Of a stretch of DNA of 64,000 nucleotides, positions 33,459-42,739 are shown one piece after another. Under the pieces are notes generated by a model, which saw only the letters and a list, made by a program, of their open reading frames with translations, made no database searches and had not been told where the DNA came from. Position numbers and translations under genes: made by a program. This stretch comes from Chitinophagaceae bacterium. GTDB lineage: Bacteria > Bacteroidota > Bacteroidia > Chitinophagales > Chitinophagaceae. The DNA is taken from contig JALNZE010000001.1 of NCBI GenBank assembly GCA_023229465.1, positions 377,867-441,866 on the forward strand. Reading direction: 5' to 3'. Position 1 is the stretch's first letter, and each line of letters begins with the position of its first letter.

Positions 33459-34299
33459 ACGGTCTGATACCGGTTAGCTTTTCAAAATAATAGAGCAGTT
33501 TATCTTTAAAAGAAAATTTCTTCCGGCTAATATCCATTTCTACCTGCCAGTTCTGAGCGGCAATGCGTTTCTGCATCACAGCAGGATGTGTGCCTTCAAA
33601 TTTTTGCAGTGAATCGAAATCATTAAAATTCCAGAAGTCGCCGCTCGCCATCATCTCTTTCAGCGCCTCATCGGGATGCCATAATTTGCTGGCATTTTTT
33701 TGTTTTTTCATCATCTGTTCCGGACTTTTTACCCATCCATAATGATAGACAAAAGCATCAATTGGCTTCACCCATAATTTGGCATCTCCCATGCGAAATC
33801 CCTGTGCATCCTTATACGCCGAAATCTTTTTATCATTCCGGATTATCCTCACTTCATGATTGTACCATTTACGGCTATCGCCCACATAATCATAAGTGCC
33901 ATAAAAATGAAGGTATTTGAATAGTAGTCCCTGCACAGCCAAATCATCCTTATACCCAAGGCAGGCATCATAAATAGCCGGATGGTATTTTTCATGTACC
34001 ACTTCATCCCCCTGAATATAAAAGGCCCAGGTAGATTCGGGGTCTATTAATTGAAAAGCCTTATTGGTTTCAACAGCCAATACCTCGCCCCCGCTGCGCA
34101 GGTGGGGGTTCCATACAGAATGATGGATCTGTATTTTAGGATCATTGATTGATTCCATTAATTGAAGGGTGCCATCTGCAGAATCGCCCACCAGCACAAT
34201 CATTTCATCCACAACCGGCAGTATGGAACGAATGGCTTCCACTGCGGGATAGTCATTCATAACCGCATTCCTGATAATGGTAAACCCTGAAATTTTCAT
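33424..34299 (-). CDS. Glycosyltransferase family 2-like protein
   Basis: 291 residues: 'KISGFTIIRNAVMNDYPAVE', 'VVDEMIVLVGDSADGTLQLM' , 'FYIQGDEVVHEKYHPAIYDA' (D-x-x-V type motif in place of DxD). This subgroup of short GT2-like proteins is common in Bacteroidota polysaccharide loci. First gene of the minus-strand pair, overlapping the next by 35 bp. Confidence 0.82.
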   Translation of the reverse strand: MKISGFTIIRNAVMNDYPAVEAIRSILPVVDEMIVLVGDSADGTLQLMESINDPKIQIHHSVWNPHLRSGGEVLAVETNKAFQLIDPESTWAFYIQGDEVVHEKYHPAIYDACLGYKDDLAVQGLLFKYLHFYGTYDYVGDSRKWYNHEVRIIRNDKKISAYKDAQGFRMGDAKLWVKPIDAFVYHYGWVKSPEQMMKKQKNASKLWHPDEALKEMMASGDFWNFNDFDSLQKFEGTHPAVMQKRIAAQNWQVEMDISRKKFSFKDKLLYYFEKLTGIRPFDFRNYRIKEY

Positions 34300-34375
34300 G
34301 CTGTCACAAATTTGTTAGTCAAAGAACCGAAATCTTTTGCATCTTGCCTACCGATTCATTTTATCAACCCTTATT

Positions 34376-35104
34376 ATGCAGACTACCCTTTGTTTTGACT
34401 TTGGCAACACCAGGCTAAAATGTGCAGTATTTGAAGGCGGGAATTTTAAAGAGGAGTGTATTCTCGGGGATGCAACAGGTTCCAGTATTCAACAACTGAT
34501 CGATCAATACCATCCCGCCAAATCAATTTTATCTTCTGTAATCAACCATCCTCCGGAAATAGAAGCGCTATTAGCGGAACATACCCGTTTTCATAAACTG
34601 GGGCATGCCAGCAAATTACCCATTACCACCCCAGTAGGAAAACCGGAAACCATTGGGGCAGACAGGTTGGCTTTAGTAGTGGCTGCGGCGGATCTTTTTC
34701 CGCATGAACATAACCTGGCTATTGGTTTAGGCTCCTGTATCACCTATAATTTCATTAATAACCGCCATGAGTTTTTAGGGGGCAGTATCTCCCCGGGTAT
34801 GAATATGCGGTTCAGGGCCATGCATGAGCAGACCGCATTACTGCCCCTTATTCAGGCTGAAACTAACTTCCCATTGGTAGGTTTTGACACAAAAACCAAC
34901 TTATTAAGTGGTGTGATACTTGGAATGGCCAAAGAAATTGATGGTATTATTGAAGCTTACTCATTGAAATTCAACAACTTTAACGTGCTGTTAACCGGGG
35001 GCGACATGGGTTTTTTTGTACCTCACCTAAAAAACAAGATATTTGCCGACCCTAACTTAATTTTTAAAGGCTTGTATGCGATTAGTGAGTATAACAATTG
35101 CTAG
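34376..35104 (+). CDS. coaX: Type III pantothenate kinase
   Basis: 242 residues from the ATG at 34376 (MQTTLCFDFGNTRLK). CoaX phosphorylates pantothenate as the first step of CoA synthesis. Visible motifs: 'CFDFGNTRLKCAVF' (phosphate 1), 'TIGADRLALVVAAADL', 'LGSCITYNFINN' and 'GGSISPGMNMRFRAMHEQTA'. The reading frame begins 13 codons upstream, but those codons do not match the family. It overlaps the next gene by 29 bp. Confidence 0.92.
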   Translation: MQTTLCFDFGNTRLKCAVFEGGNFKEECILGDATGSSIQQLIDQYHPAKSILSSVINHPPEIEALLAEHTRFHKLGHASKLPITTPVGKPETIGADRLALVVAAADLFPHEHNLAIGLGSCITYNFINNRHEFLGGSISPGMNMRFRAMHEQTALLPLIQAETNFPLVGFDTKTNLLSGVILGMAKEIDGIIEAYSLKFNNFNVLLTGGDMGFFVPHLKNKIFADPNLIFKGLYAISEYNNC

Positions 35105-36446
35105 GCTATGCCTGGCTGCATTTTTTAGTTTTTTCCTGTTAAACACCCAGGCTCAACAGAATTCACCTTTCTCCCGTTACGGGCTCGGCGAATACTATAC
35201 CAACCAGCATGTGATAAGCCGGTCAATGGGTGGGCTTACCGCAGCGTATGCAGATGGTCTGAATAATAACGTGGGCCAATCGGTCAACTTTAATAACCCA
35301 TCCACCTACAGCAGTTTCTATATGGTTACCCTGGATCTGGGGTTTACCATCGATTCCAGGTCATTAATCAGCAATAACCCTACCGGCAAGTTTACCACTA
35401 ATAATTTCGTACCCTCATACCTTGCTATAGGCATACCCCTAAAAAAAGCGAAGGGTGTGGGTATGGCTTTTGGATTAAAGCCTTTAACCAATATCAGTTA
35501 TTCTATTGCCAACCGTGAGCGTATTGCCGGAGACAGTCTTCAAACTTTATATGAGGGTACTGGTGGCTTAAACCAGTTTTTTGTGGGTTTTTCAAAAAAA
35601 TGGAAAGACTTAAGTATTGGGTTCAATACAGGATATAATTTTGGACGGAAAGAAATTAATACCAGGAAAGCCTTCATTAATGACACGGTTTCCTATTATC
35701 AGTCTAACTCATCTGCGGTAACGGGTTTTGGGGGTGTATTTTTAACAGGTGGTCTGCAATATGAAATATCCCTGCATAAAAAAAATATAACCGAAACCAA
35801 AACAATAGAAAATTACCTCTTGCGTTTCGGCCTCACGGGTACCCTTCAGCAAAAACTGAATGCCTCACAAAATCTGATCAGGCAGACCTATGTTGTAGGC
35901 ACTTCAGGTGATGTTAAGATAGACAGTGTTGCAGAACAATATGATATCAAGGGACAAATTTTAATGCCTTCTACCTATGCAGCTGGCATTACACTTCACA
36001 AAACAATTGGTAGTCCGAGGGGTATTTTTGAATTATGGTCAATAGGGCTTGAATACACAGCCACTCAATGGACCAAATACCGTTTTTATGATGTGGCTGA
36101 TAAATTATCAAATAGCTGGCAATATAAACTGGGTGTGCAATTAAGTCCTGATCCCTCATCGGGCCGTGGCTATTGGAGCAATGTGAATTATCGTGCGGGT
36201 TTTTATTTGGGTAAAGATTATATCAACGCAGATGGTAATGGGTTAAAGCAATATGGCGTTTCATTTGGCGCCGGATTACCCATTAAAAAATGGAGAACCT
36301 ACGACAACCAGTTTACCATTCTCAATACTGCCTTACAACTTGGCAAACGCGGTTCATCTGTAAATAATATCACTGAAAATTATTTACAATTTTCTTTTGG
36401 CATTAGTATGAGCGATATTTGGTTTACAAAACGCAGATATGATTAA
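35076..36446 (+). CDS. Outer-membrane beta-barrel protein (FadL/PorV-like appearance)
   Basis: 456 residues with a signal peptide ending 'NTQAQQ' (about residue 26). The mature start 'SPFSRYGLGEYYTNQHVISR' and 'SMGGLTAAYADGLNNNVGQS' is typical of Bacteroidota outer-membrane transport-like barrels. The remainder is strand-rich, with a terminal 'YLQFSFGISMSDIWF' barrel strand. Located between coaX and lptC, overlapping both genes, so probably one operon. Exact substrate unknown. Confidence 0.75.
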   Translation: MRLVSITIARLCLAAFFSFFLLNTQAQQNSPFSRYGLGEYYTNQHVISRSMGGLTAAYADGLNNNVGQSVNFNNPSTYSSFYMVTLDLGFTIDSRSLISNNPTGKFTTNNFVPSYLAIGIPLKKAKGVGMAFGLKPLTNISYSIANRERIAGDSLQTLYEGTGGLNQFFVGFSKKWKDLSIGFNTGYNFGRKEINTRKAFINDTVSYYQSNSSAVTGFGGVFLTGGLQYEISLHKKNITETKTIENYLLRFGLTGTLQQKLNASQNLIRQTYVVGTSGDVKIDSVAEQYDIKGQILMPSTYAAGITLHKTIGSPRGIFELWSIGLEYTATQWTKYRFYDVADKLSNSWQYKLGVQLSPDPSSGRGYWSNVNYRAGFYLGKDYINADGNGLKQYGVSFGAGLPIKKWRTYDNQFTILNTALQLGKRGSSVNNITENYLQFSFGISMSDIWFTKRRYD

Positions 36447-37083
36447 TTCATACTTACATACAAAATATTACCTGGCAGCCATTCTCACTGGCTGCTTTTT
36501 TATGTATGCCTGTGAGAATGATGTAAATGAAGTTCGCGAACTCGGAAGAAAAAAACCGGGTATTGAGGAGGGAAAATTCATTGATAGTTATCTTAGTATG
36601 GACGGAAAAATGCGGGCCCATCTTACCGCGCCTCAGATGCTGCGTTACCAGGGCGATAGCGCCAGGAAAGCGGAGTTTCCAAAATCATTACACGTAGATT
36701 TTTATAACGACAGCACAAAAATAGAAAGCCAGTTAAATGCCCGTTATGGCCGCTACCTCGAATCGGAGAATAAAGTATTTTTAAGGGATAGCGTGGTTGT
36801 TTTTAATATAAAAGGTGATACACTTTTTTGTGAAGAGTTATGGTGGGATCAGAACCTTCAAAAATTCTATACAGACAAAAGGGTGGTCATGAGCAGAAAC
36901 TACCGGCATACACTGGTAGTTGGCCTTAACGGGATGACAGCCAAACAGGATCTGTCAGACATCACATTCTTTAAAATAGAGCCAAATAGTTTTTCCTATA
37001 TTTCTGATAGTAGTTCCTCAGACACAACTACTACCACAGCGCCTGTTCTTCCGACGGTAGATTCTACTAAAAAGAAGAAATAA
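36439..37083 (+). CDS. lptC: LPS export ABC transporter periplasmic protein LptC
   Basis: 214 residues with a lipobox-like 'CFFMYACEND'. The LptC fold shows 'GKFIDSYLSMDGKMRAHLTA', 'LHVDFYNDSTKIESQLNARY', 'GRYLESENKVFLRDSVVVFN' and 'LWWDQNLQKFYTDKRVVMS'. LptC passes LPS from LptBFG to LptA at the periplasmic face. The end is a low-complexity Ser/Thr-rich tail. Bacteroidota LptC proteins often carry a lipid anchor, as here. Confidence 0.85.
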   Translation: MINSYLHTKYYLAAILTGCFFMYACENDVNEVRELGRKKPGIEEGKFIDSYLSMDGKMRAHLTAPQMLRYQGDSARKAEFPKSLHVDFYNDSTKIESQLNARYGRYLESENKVFLRDSVVVFNIKGDTLFCEELWWDQNLQKFYTDKRVVMSRNYRHTLVVGLNGMTAKQDLSDITFFKIEPNSFSYISDSSSSDTTTTTAPVLPTVDSTKKKK

Positions 37084-37183
37084 CGCTGTATCAATCCACT
37101 GCGTAAACCGCGGAGGGTTTATTAATAAATAACGTCAGTCAATAGCATATTCTTTATAACTTGCTTTCCTAAAAAATGATATC

Positions 37184-38173
37184 ATGGAATACAGAAGAAT
37201 GGGTAGAAGCGGCTTAGAATTAAGTGTATTAAGTTTTGGCAGTTGGGTAACTTTTCACAAACAAATTAATGATGGCAGTGCAGATGAATTAATGGGCATA
37301 GCCTATGATAACGGCATTAATTTTTTCGACAACGCGGAAGCGTATGCCTTGGGTGAAAGCGAAAAGATGATGGGGCGGGTATTAAAAGACAAGCACTGGG
37401 ACAGAACCTCCTATACGCTTTCCTCGAAAGCTTATTTTGGATGGAGGGGCAAAGACAATAAACCCAATCAAACCGGGCTAAGCCGCAAACATTTGATGGA
37501 AGCCTGTAATGAAGCCCTACAAAGATTACAGACCGATTACCTGGATCTCTATTTCTGTCACCGCCCCGACACCAATGTACCCATTGAAGAAGTAGTATGG
37601 ACCATGCACAATTTGATACAACAGGGCAAGGTATTATACTGGGGAACCAGCCAGTGGAGTGGTGCGGAAATTATGGAAGCGCATCGTGTGGCAGACAGGT
37701 TTCACCTGATTGCGCCAACAGTTGAGCAGCCTCAATATAATATGTTTGAACGTTTTAAGATGGAGCAGGATTATTTACCTGTTTTCAAAAATGCAGGTAT
37801 GGGAACTACCATCTGGAGCCCGTTAGCAGCCGGATTCTTAACCGGCAAATACAATAATGGCATCCCCGAAGGATCCCGTTTGGCGATAGAGGGTTTTGAC
37901 TGGCTGAAAGATCGCTGGATACAGGATGCCAAATTAGAAAAAGTAAAAAAATTAACGGCACTGTCTGATGAGCTGGGGGTATCGCTGGCTGCACTTTCCA
38001 TTGCCTGGACCATTAACAACCCAAATGTAACCACTGCTATCCTCGGCGCCACCAAAAAAGAACAACTTGAAGAAAATTTGAAAGCTATACCAGCTATTAA
38101 GCTTCTTTCAACAGAGGTGATAGAAAAAATAGAAAATATTCTACAGAATAAGCCGGTGCTGGATCTGGCGTAA
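37184..38173 (+). CDS. Aldo/keto reductase (K+ channel beta-subunit-like)
   Basis: 329 residues. The AKR tetrad is visible: Asp and Tyr in 'FFDNAEAYALGESEKMMG', Lys in 'TLSSKAYFGWRG', His in 'YLDLYFCHRPD'. The NADPH-binding end is 'TTAILGATKKEQLEENL'. It belongs to the KCNAB/YghZ-type subgroup. Likely a cytosolic NADPH-dependent carbonyl reductase; physiological substrate unknown. Confidence 0.92.
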   Translation: MEYRRMGRSGLELSVLSFGSWVTFHKQINDGSADELMGIAYDNGINFFDNAEAYALGESEKMMGRVLKDKHWDRTSYTLSSKAYFGWRGKDNKPNQTGLSRKHLMEACNEALQRLQTDYLDLYFCHRPDTNVPIEEVVWTMHNLIQQGKVLYWGTSQWSGAEIMEAHRVADRFHLIAPTVEQPQYNMFERFKMEQDYLPVFKNAGMGTTIWSPLAAGFLTGKYNNGIPEGSRLAIEGFDWLKDRWIQDAKLEKVKKLTALSDELGVSLAALSIAWTINNPNVTTAILGATKKEQLEENLKAIPAIKLLSTEVIEKIENILQNKPVLDLA

Positions 38174-38204
38174 TATAATATAGGGGGGGATAAGCAACCG
38201 GTGG

Positions 38205-38233
38205 TTCGTGAGACGTGAGTCGTGAGTCGTGCG
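38205..38233 (+). repeat. GTGAGTC simple-sequence tract
   Basis: Three to four imperfect CGTGAG(A)C/T units (GTGAGACGTGAGTCGTGAG) lie between the aldo/keto reductase and the sigma-factor gene. It is one of a class of degenerate intergenic tracts in this window. Confidence 0.5.
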
Positions 38234-38311
38234 TTTTATTGGGATAAAAAATATATCCTCCTCCCTTTACAACCTTTTCTCCTTTCTTCTCTCTTACCAC
38301 CGACCAACTAT

Positions 38312-38863
38312 TTGGAGCAGTCAACCACCATACAAACGGCTGTTGTGAGAAAAGCCTGCAAGGGCGATGCAGATGCGCAGGCTTGGCTGTACAACAGGTA
38401 TAGCAAGGCCATGTTCAATATCTGCATGCGCATGACAGGGAACCGCAACGATGCAGAGGATATTCTGCATGATGCATTTATTATAGCCTTCCGAAGTATC
38501 CTCCAGTTAAAAGAATCCAGGCAATTTGGAGGTTGGCTCAAAAGAATTGTAATCAATGAGTGTATCCGTTTTAGTAAAAGGATAATTAACTATTACGAAT
38601 GGGAAGATGATCGGCATAACCAATTGGCAAACGAAGAAACTGAATGGTGGAAAATAGTAAGCTTTGATATTATATACAAAGAGATCAAAGATTTACCAAA
38701 TGGATGCAGGCAGGTATTTAATCTTTATGTGGTGGAAGATTATAGTCACAAAGAGATAGCAGAACAACTTGCTATTTCTGAATCAACCAGTAAAAGTCAG
38801 TACCACCGGGCCAGGCAATTATTAAAAGAAAGAATTACAAAGCAATTACTGTTACATGGATGA
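38312..38863 (+). CDS. ECF RNA polymerase sigma factor
   Basis: About 183 residues from a TTG at 38312 (reading LEQSTTIQTAVVRKACKG). Region 2 is 'FNICMRMTGNRNDAEDILHD' with 'AFIIAFRS', and region 4 is 'YSHKEIAEQLAISESTSKSQ' with 'YHRARQLLKERI'. The frame can be extended to a GTG at 38222, but that start lies in the GTGAGTC repeat and codes unlikely sequence, so I prefer TTG; this is uncertain. The next gene overlaps by 8 bp and looks like the cognate anti-sigma factor. Confidence 0.85.
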   Translation: MEQSTTIQTAVVRKACKGDADAQAWLYNRYSKAMFNICMRMTGNRNDAEDILHDAFIIAFRSILQLKESRQFGGWLKRIVINECIRFSKRIINYYEWEDDRHNQLANEETEWWKIVSFDIIYKEIKDLPNGCRQVFNLYVVEDYSHKEIAEQLAISESTSKSQYHRARQLLKERITKQLLLHG

Positions 38864-39578
38864 TTTAAAAAAATATTTACAACATCATGCTGATGAACTG
38901 GACCGGGATGAACCCCGTGAACAGGTATGGCAAAAAATTCAGCAACGAAGTATTGTTGTTAAAAAAAGGGCTGTGGTAAAAGCATTTATTCAATGGGCTG
39001 TGGCTGCCTCGGTATTGGTATTGGCAGGCATCGGAAGTTGGTATGTATTCAGTGATCAAAAAATTGTACCGGCAACCATTGCACTGAACCCAACCGAAAT
39101 AGAACCACCGGTACCTGTTCAACAGACATTAAAAGAACCTATTTTAGAACCAATACCGGAAAGGGTAATACCCAAAAACAAGATTGCCCGCAAACAAGTT
39201 AAACCCTACCTACCATATGCCCCCTATATCAGTTCAGAAGAAATGAGTGCATTGCATGAACTTGAGAACAGCTTTACACAGGTGATCAACCTTCAAAAAG
39301 AAAGAATCAGCTCTATGCCGATGTATGCCGAAAATCCGGATTACTTTAATGATTTCAAACTACAGATCAGGCAGATGGAGAAAGATGAGAAAAGTATTCA
39401 GACAGACATTCATAAACAGGGAATTAATGATGGGCTTCTGAACCAGTTGATTAACCTATACCAACAAAAATTATCAGTATTAAAACAGTTACAACTTGAA
39501 ATGAACAAAACCAACAACCGCTACAAGCAAACCAGAGGGCCTGTTGATTCTGTTAATACCTATTTTCTGACAATATAA
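38856..39578 (+). CDS. Membrane-anchored anti-sigma-like protein
   Basis: 240 residues: a short cytoplasmic N-terminus (MDDLKKYLQHHADELDRDEP), a transmembrane helix about residues 46-66 ('FIQWAVAASVLVLAGIGSWY'), then a Pro-rich linker and a coiled-coil periplasmic part ending 'MNKTNNRYKQTRGPVDSVN'. The layout and the overlap with the ECF gene suggest it holds the sigma factor at the membrane until a signal arrives. No zinc-binding HxxxCxxC (ZAS) motif is visible, so the mechanism may differ. Confidence 0.7.
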   Translation: MDDLKKYLQHHADELDRDEPREQVWQKIQQRSIVVKKRAVVKAFIQWAVAASVLVLAGIGSWYVFSDQKIVPATIALNPTEIEPPVPVQQTLKEPILEPIPERVIPKNKIARKQVKPYLPYAPYISSEEMSALHELENSFTQVINLQKERISSMPMYAENPDYFNDFKLQIRQMEKDEKSIQTDIHKQGINDGLLNQLINLYQQKLSVLKQLQLEMNKTNNRYKQTRGPVDSVNTYFLTI

Positions 39579-39603
39579 AGCCATTCACAAAATGGAACAA
39601 ATT

Positions 39604-41181
39604 ATGAAAAAAATAATCCTGTACTTCTGCACATTAATTATACTTCTTACTGGTTTATACGCACAACAGCCGGGCGCTTCAGCCAATACCGTTGGTACAT
39701 TAACCCGTATTAATACACACACAAAAGTAAATGAAGAAGATCTCAAATCAAAAGAGATCAGTCGCGAGATGGCCCTGCCAAAAAATGGGGAAATCTATAT
39801 AGATAATACTTCCCGCAACATTGTGATAAAAACCTGGAATCAGCCAAAAGTAAAAATAACCACCACGGTTTTTTATGAAGGTGAGAGCAAAATCAAAGAA
39901 GAAGAATGGTTTGAAAAAATCAATCTGTCTCTAAAAACACTCGGTAATGCCGTTAAAATAAAATCAGTTGGTATACAAGGGAGTGTTTTATCAATGTATG
40001 GAATTGGGTCAGGTACTATGAATATAGCCTTAAGTGAAGAAACTTATTTTAACGGCGCGGGGCAAAGCATTGGCACAAAAGCGAATATGAAAACAACTGT
40101 AACCATCACAGTGCCTTTAGAAAGCAAACTTGATATTGAAAATAAGTATGCTGATATGGTGATACCCGACTATCCGGGTAATTTAAATGTTGATATTAGT
40201 TATGGTAACCTGGAGGCCGGTAACCTGAAAAATTTTATGCTCCGGTCCAAATATTCCAATATTAATATAATCGATGCCAAAGAAGCAGAAATTGAATTAA
40301 CGAATGGCCGTTTCAGCGCAAGAAATATTGATATAGTAGATTTTGACACCAAAAATTCAACCATAGAACTGGCCAATACAAAAAAAGTCGTCATCCGTAG
40401 CGCAAACGATGAATTTGAATTTGAAGAAGCCGGAGAGATCAATGGCATAAAAAATTATGGCAACCTCCGTATCACCAAACTTACCAAAAGTATAGAACTG
40501 GAAGGTATTAATGCAGACATTAAGATAAGGAATATCACCGCCTCAGTAAGCCTGATCAAAATTAATGATAAGTATGCTGATATCAGGATACCCCTCAAGG
40601 CCGTACAAAATTTTTCTGTTGATTTTACCGGCGCCTACAGTGCTGTTTACGGAAACTTTGAAAAGAAAGCTTTGGCCTTTAACGATAAGCCTACTTCAAC
40701 ACCAAGTGTTATGATTACTGTTGGAAGACTGACCAAGCCAGTAGAAACAGGTACTATAACTCCTGGCAAACCAGTTACCACACCTACTGAAACAGGCACT
40801 TTAACTTCTGGTAAACTAATGACAACACAAACTGAAACGGCAACTATAACTTCTGTAGGAACCCTCACTAATTTGACTGTTTCCGGACATATTGTAGCAA
40901 CCAATAGTGAGCCAGCCCTAGTTCCAACCAACGTTACGAGAAAAATAACGGGGGTTCCGTTTCCCGGGGGGCTCAATTCCGGCGATGGGCAAAATATAAT
41001 AGCCGGACAAACTGCCCGCGTTAATGGAAGCAATACAAGTGGAACTTTCCGACCATGGAACCGGGCTTATTCCTATGCCAGCTACAATGATAACCCATCC
41101 AAATTCATAGCCACAGTTGGAGATGGCAAAGGATTAAAAATAGAATTGAAATGCCCGAACTGTATGGTAGATTTCAAATAA
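39604..41181 (+). CDS. Exported DUF4097-like protein with Thr-rich repeats
   Basis: 525 residues from the ATG at 39604 (a second ATG lies four codons earlier). A signal peptide ends 'LYAQQ'. The middle is strand-rich, with a DUF4097-like pattern: 'GEIYIDNTSRNIVIKTWNQP', 'LDIENKYADMVIPDYPGNL', 'ISYGNLEAGNLKNFMLRSKY'. A Thr-rich region (about residues 375-425) has repeated 'TxTETGTxTSGK' units; two cysteines sit near the C-terminus (CPNCMVDFK). It probably forms a surface beta-helix or adhesin-like structure. It follows the sigma/anti-sigma pair and may be their regulated product. Confidence 0.7.
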   Translation: MKKIILYFCTLIILLTGLYAQQPGASANTVGTLTRINTHTKVNEEDLKSKEISREMALPKNGEIYIDNTSRNIVIKTWNQPKVKITTTVFYEGESKIKEEEWFEKINLSLKTLGNAVKIKSVGIQGSVLSMYGIGSGTMNIALSEETYFNGAGQSIGTKANMKTTVTITVPLESKLDIENKYADMVIPDYPGNLNVDISYGNLEAGNLKNFMLRSKYSNINIIDAKEAEIELTNGRFSARNIDIVDFDTKNSTIELANTKKVVIRSANDEFEFEEAGEINGIKNYGNLRITKLTKSIELEGINADIKIRNITASVSLIKINDKYADIRIPLKAVQNFSVDFTGAYSAVYGNFEKKALAFNDKPTSTPSVMITVGRLTKPVETGTITPGKPVTTPTETGTLTSGKLMTTQTETATITSVGTLTNLTVSGHIVATNSEPALVPTNVTRKITGVPFPGGLNSGDGQNIIAGQTARVNGSNTSGTFRPWNRAYSYASYNDNPSKFIATVGDGKGLKIELKCPNCMVDFK

Positions 41182-41393
41182 AAAATTAATAGCAAAGTTC
41201 TCACACAGCCGGTTTTTCGTGTTTTACAATCCGGCACAATGCCCCGTTTCTACGGGGCGCTGGTGGTTTGTGAGACGTTAAAGGCTAAAAAAAGTGGGGA
41301 TCCGCCACAAAAAGCAACTACCTTACTCACATCTCACGTTTCACGATTATCCTTTAGCTTTGCCAATTAAAATTACCGCGTTATTTTTCATAT
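41182..41393. other. Intergenic region with hairpin, simple repeats and a promoter
   Basis: A 7-bp hairpin GCCCCGT/ACGGGGC lies near 41240-41257. Simple-sequence tracts of the GTGAGACG/TCTCACG type follow at about 41270 and 41330-41350. TAGCTTTG at 41355-41362 is a good -7 element 31 bp before the CorC-type gene. Confidence 0.4.
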
Positions 41394-42656
41394 ATGGCAC
41401 AGATATACTACACCATCATCGGGATAGTTGCCACCTTGGTTATCATTGGCTTTTTTGCCGGTTATGAGATTGCTTTTGTATCTGCCAACCGATTATCCAT
41501 TGAGCTCAAAAAAAAGCAGGGAAGAAAAAGCGGGATAATTCTTTCAAGCTTTATGGAGCATCCGGCACGTTTTATCGGTACCTGTTTGATAGGACTGAAT
41601 ATTTTTTTAGTGCTTTATGGATTATTGTTTCACCAACTGCTGAAAGAGACTTTATGGAACCCCCTGCATTTTCAGAATGAATACCTCAAACTCGGTTTCG
41701 ATACTTTTCTTTCTTCTGTGGTAGTACTCATTATTGGCGAGTTCCTGCCAAGGGCCATATTCAGGGCCAGGAATGATAGCCTGCTTTCTTTCTTCGCACC
41801 CATTGCACAATTTTTTCATAACTTGTTTCTGCCATTGACCAAGTTTTTTGTAAGCATTTCTCAATGGATACTGACCTATCTGTTTAATGTTCGGGTAAAC
41901 AACAGGAATGATGCTTTTACCAAAGTAGATCTGGAACATTTTTTTCAGCAAACCAAGGAGCAGGATGAAGAGAGCCAGGAATTAAATACAGAGCTCTTTG
42001 AAAACGCACTGAGCCTGCCCATGGTAAAAATCAGGCAATGCCTGGTTCCGAGAACAGAGATTGAAGGGCTTGATATCAATACCCCGATAGAAGAAGCCAA
42101 ACAGCGTTTTATTACAACCCAACTTAGTAAACTGGTGGTGTATGATGATAATATTGATTCGATTCTGGGGTATATACACCAGATAGACCTGTTTAAAAAG
42201 CCGGATACGATCAAAGCGGTACTGCACCCCATTATGGCCGTTCCGGAAAGTATGAGTGCCACAGACCTGATTGCAAAATTTACCAAAGACAGAAAAAGCA
42301 TTGCCTGGGTGGTTGATGAGTTTGGCGGCACTGCCGGTATAGTAACCATGGAAGACGTACTGGAAGAAATTTTTGGGGAGATACAGGATGAATATGATGT
42401 GGAAGAATTTGTTGAGAAGCAACTGTCGGAAGATGAATACATGTTAAGCGGGCGTATGGAACTGGATTACCTGAATGAGAAATATGAAATGGATTTCCCG
42501 GCTTCCGAATCGGAAACATTGAGCGGTTATATCATTACCGAACACCAAACCATTCCCAAACTGAAAGAAACCATCATCATCGGTAATTACCGCTTCGATA
42601 TTCTCAATGTAACTGATACGAGGATTGAAATGGTAAAAATGAAGATACTTCGCTAA
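41394..42656 (+). CDS. CNNM/CorC-type transporter-associated protein (DUF21, CBS, CorC_HlyC)
   Basis: 420 residues: a DUF21 membrane domain with four hydrophobic segments ('GFFAGYEIAFVSANRLSIEL', 'FIGTCLIGLNIFLVLYGLLF'), a CBS pair (MVKIRQCLVPRTEIEGLD, then 'AWVVDEFGGTAGIVTMEDVL') and a C-terminal CorC_HlyC domain. The family includes hemolysin-like proteins and CorC; CNNM members handle magnesium and divalent ions. In Bacteroidota GldE belongs here as well, but I cannot assign that role from sequence alone. Confidence 0.85.
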   Translation: MAQIYYTIIGIVATLVIIGFFAGYEIAFVSANRLSIELKKKQGRKSGIILSSFMEHPARFIGTCLIGLNIFLVLYGLLFHQLLKETLWNPLHFQNEYLKLGFDTFLSSVVVLIIGEFLPRAIFRARNDSLLSFFAPIAQFFHNLFLPLTKFFVSISQWILTYLFNVRVNNRNDAFTKVDLEHFFQQTKEQDEESQELNTELFENALSLPMVKIRQCLVPRTEIEGLDINTPIEEAKQRFITTQLSKLVVYDDNIDSILGYIHQIDLFKKPDTIKAVLHPIMAVPESMSATDLIAKFTKDRKSIAWVVDEFGGTAGIVTMEDVLEEIFGEIQDEYDVEEFVEKQLSEDEYMLSGRMELDYLNEKYEMDFPASESETLSGYIITEHQTIPKLKETIIIGNYRFDILNVTDTRIEMVKMKILR

Positions 42657-42706
42657 ACAGGGTTATCAAATCCATATAAGGGTGTCTTTTATTTGCTTCA
42701 TACCCG

Positions 42707-42714
42707 TAACTTTG
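42707..42714 (+). promoter_or_regulatory. -7 element for tatC
   Basis: TAACTTTG fits TAnnTTTG and lies 26 bp before the tatC start. Confidence 0.35.
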
Positions 42715-42739
42715 GCGGCTCATAACAGTCTTACAAGAA

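Noticed and set aside
38222..38311. GTG start extending the ECF sigma factor
   Set aside because: The extra 30 codons derive from a GTGAGTC simple repeat and a polypyrimidine tract and do not fit the sigma family N-terminus.
41945..42442. Minus-strand open frame of 165 codons
   Set aside because: Ser-rich shadow of the CBS-domain gene, without homology signals.
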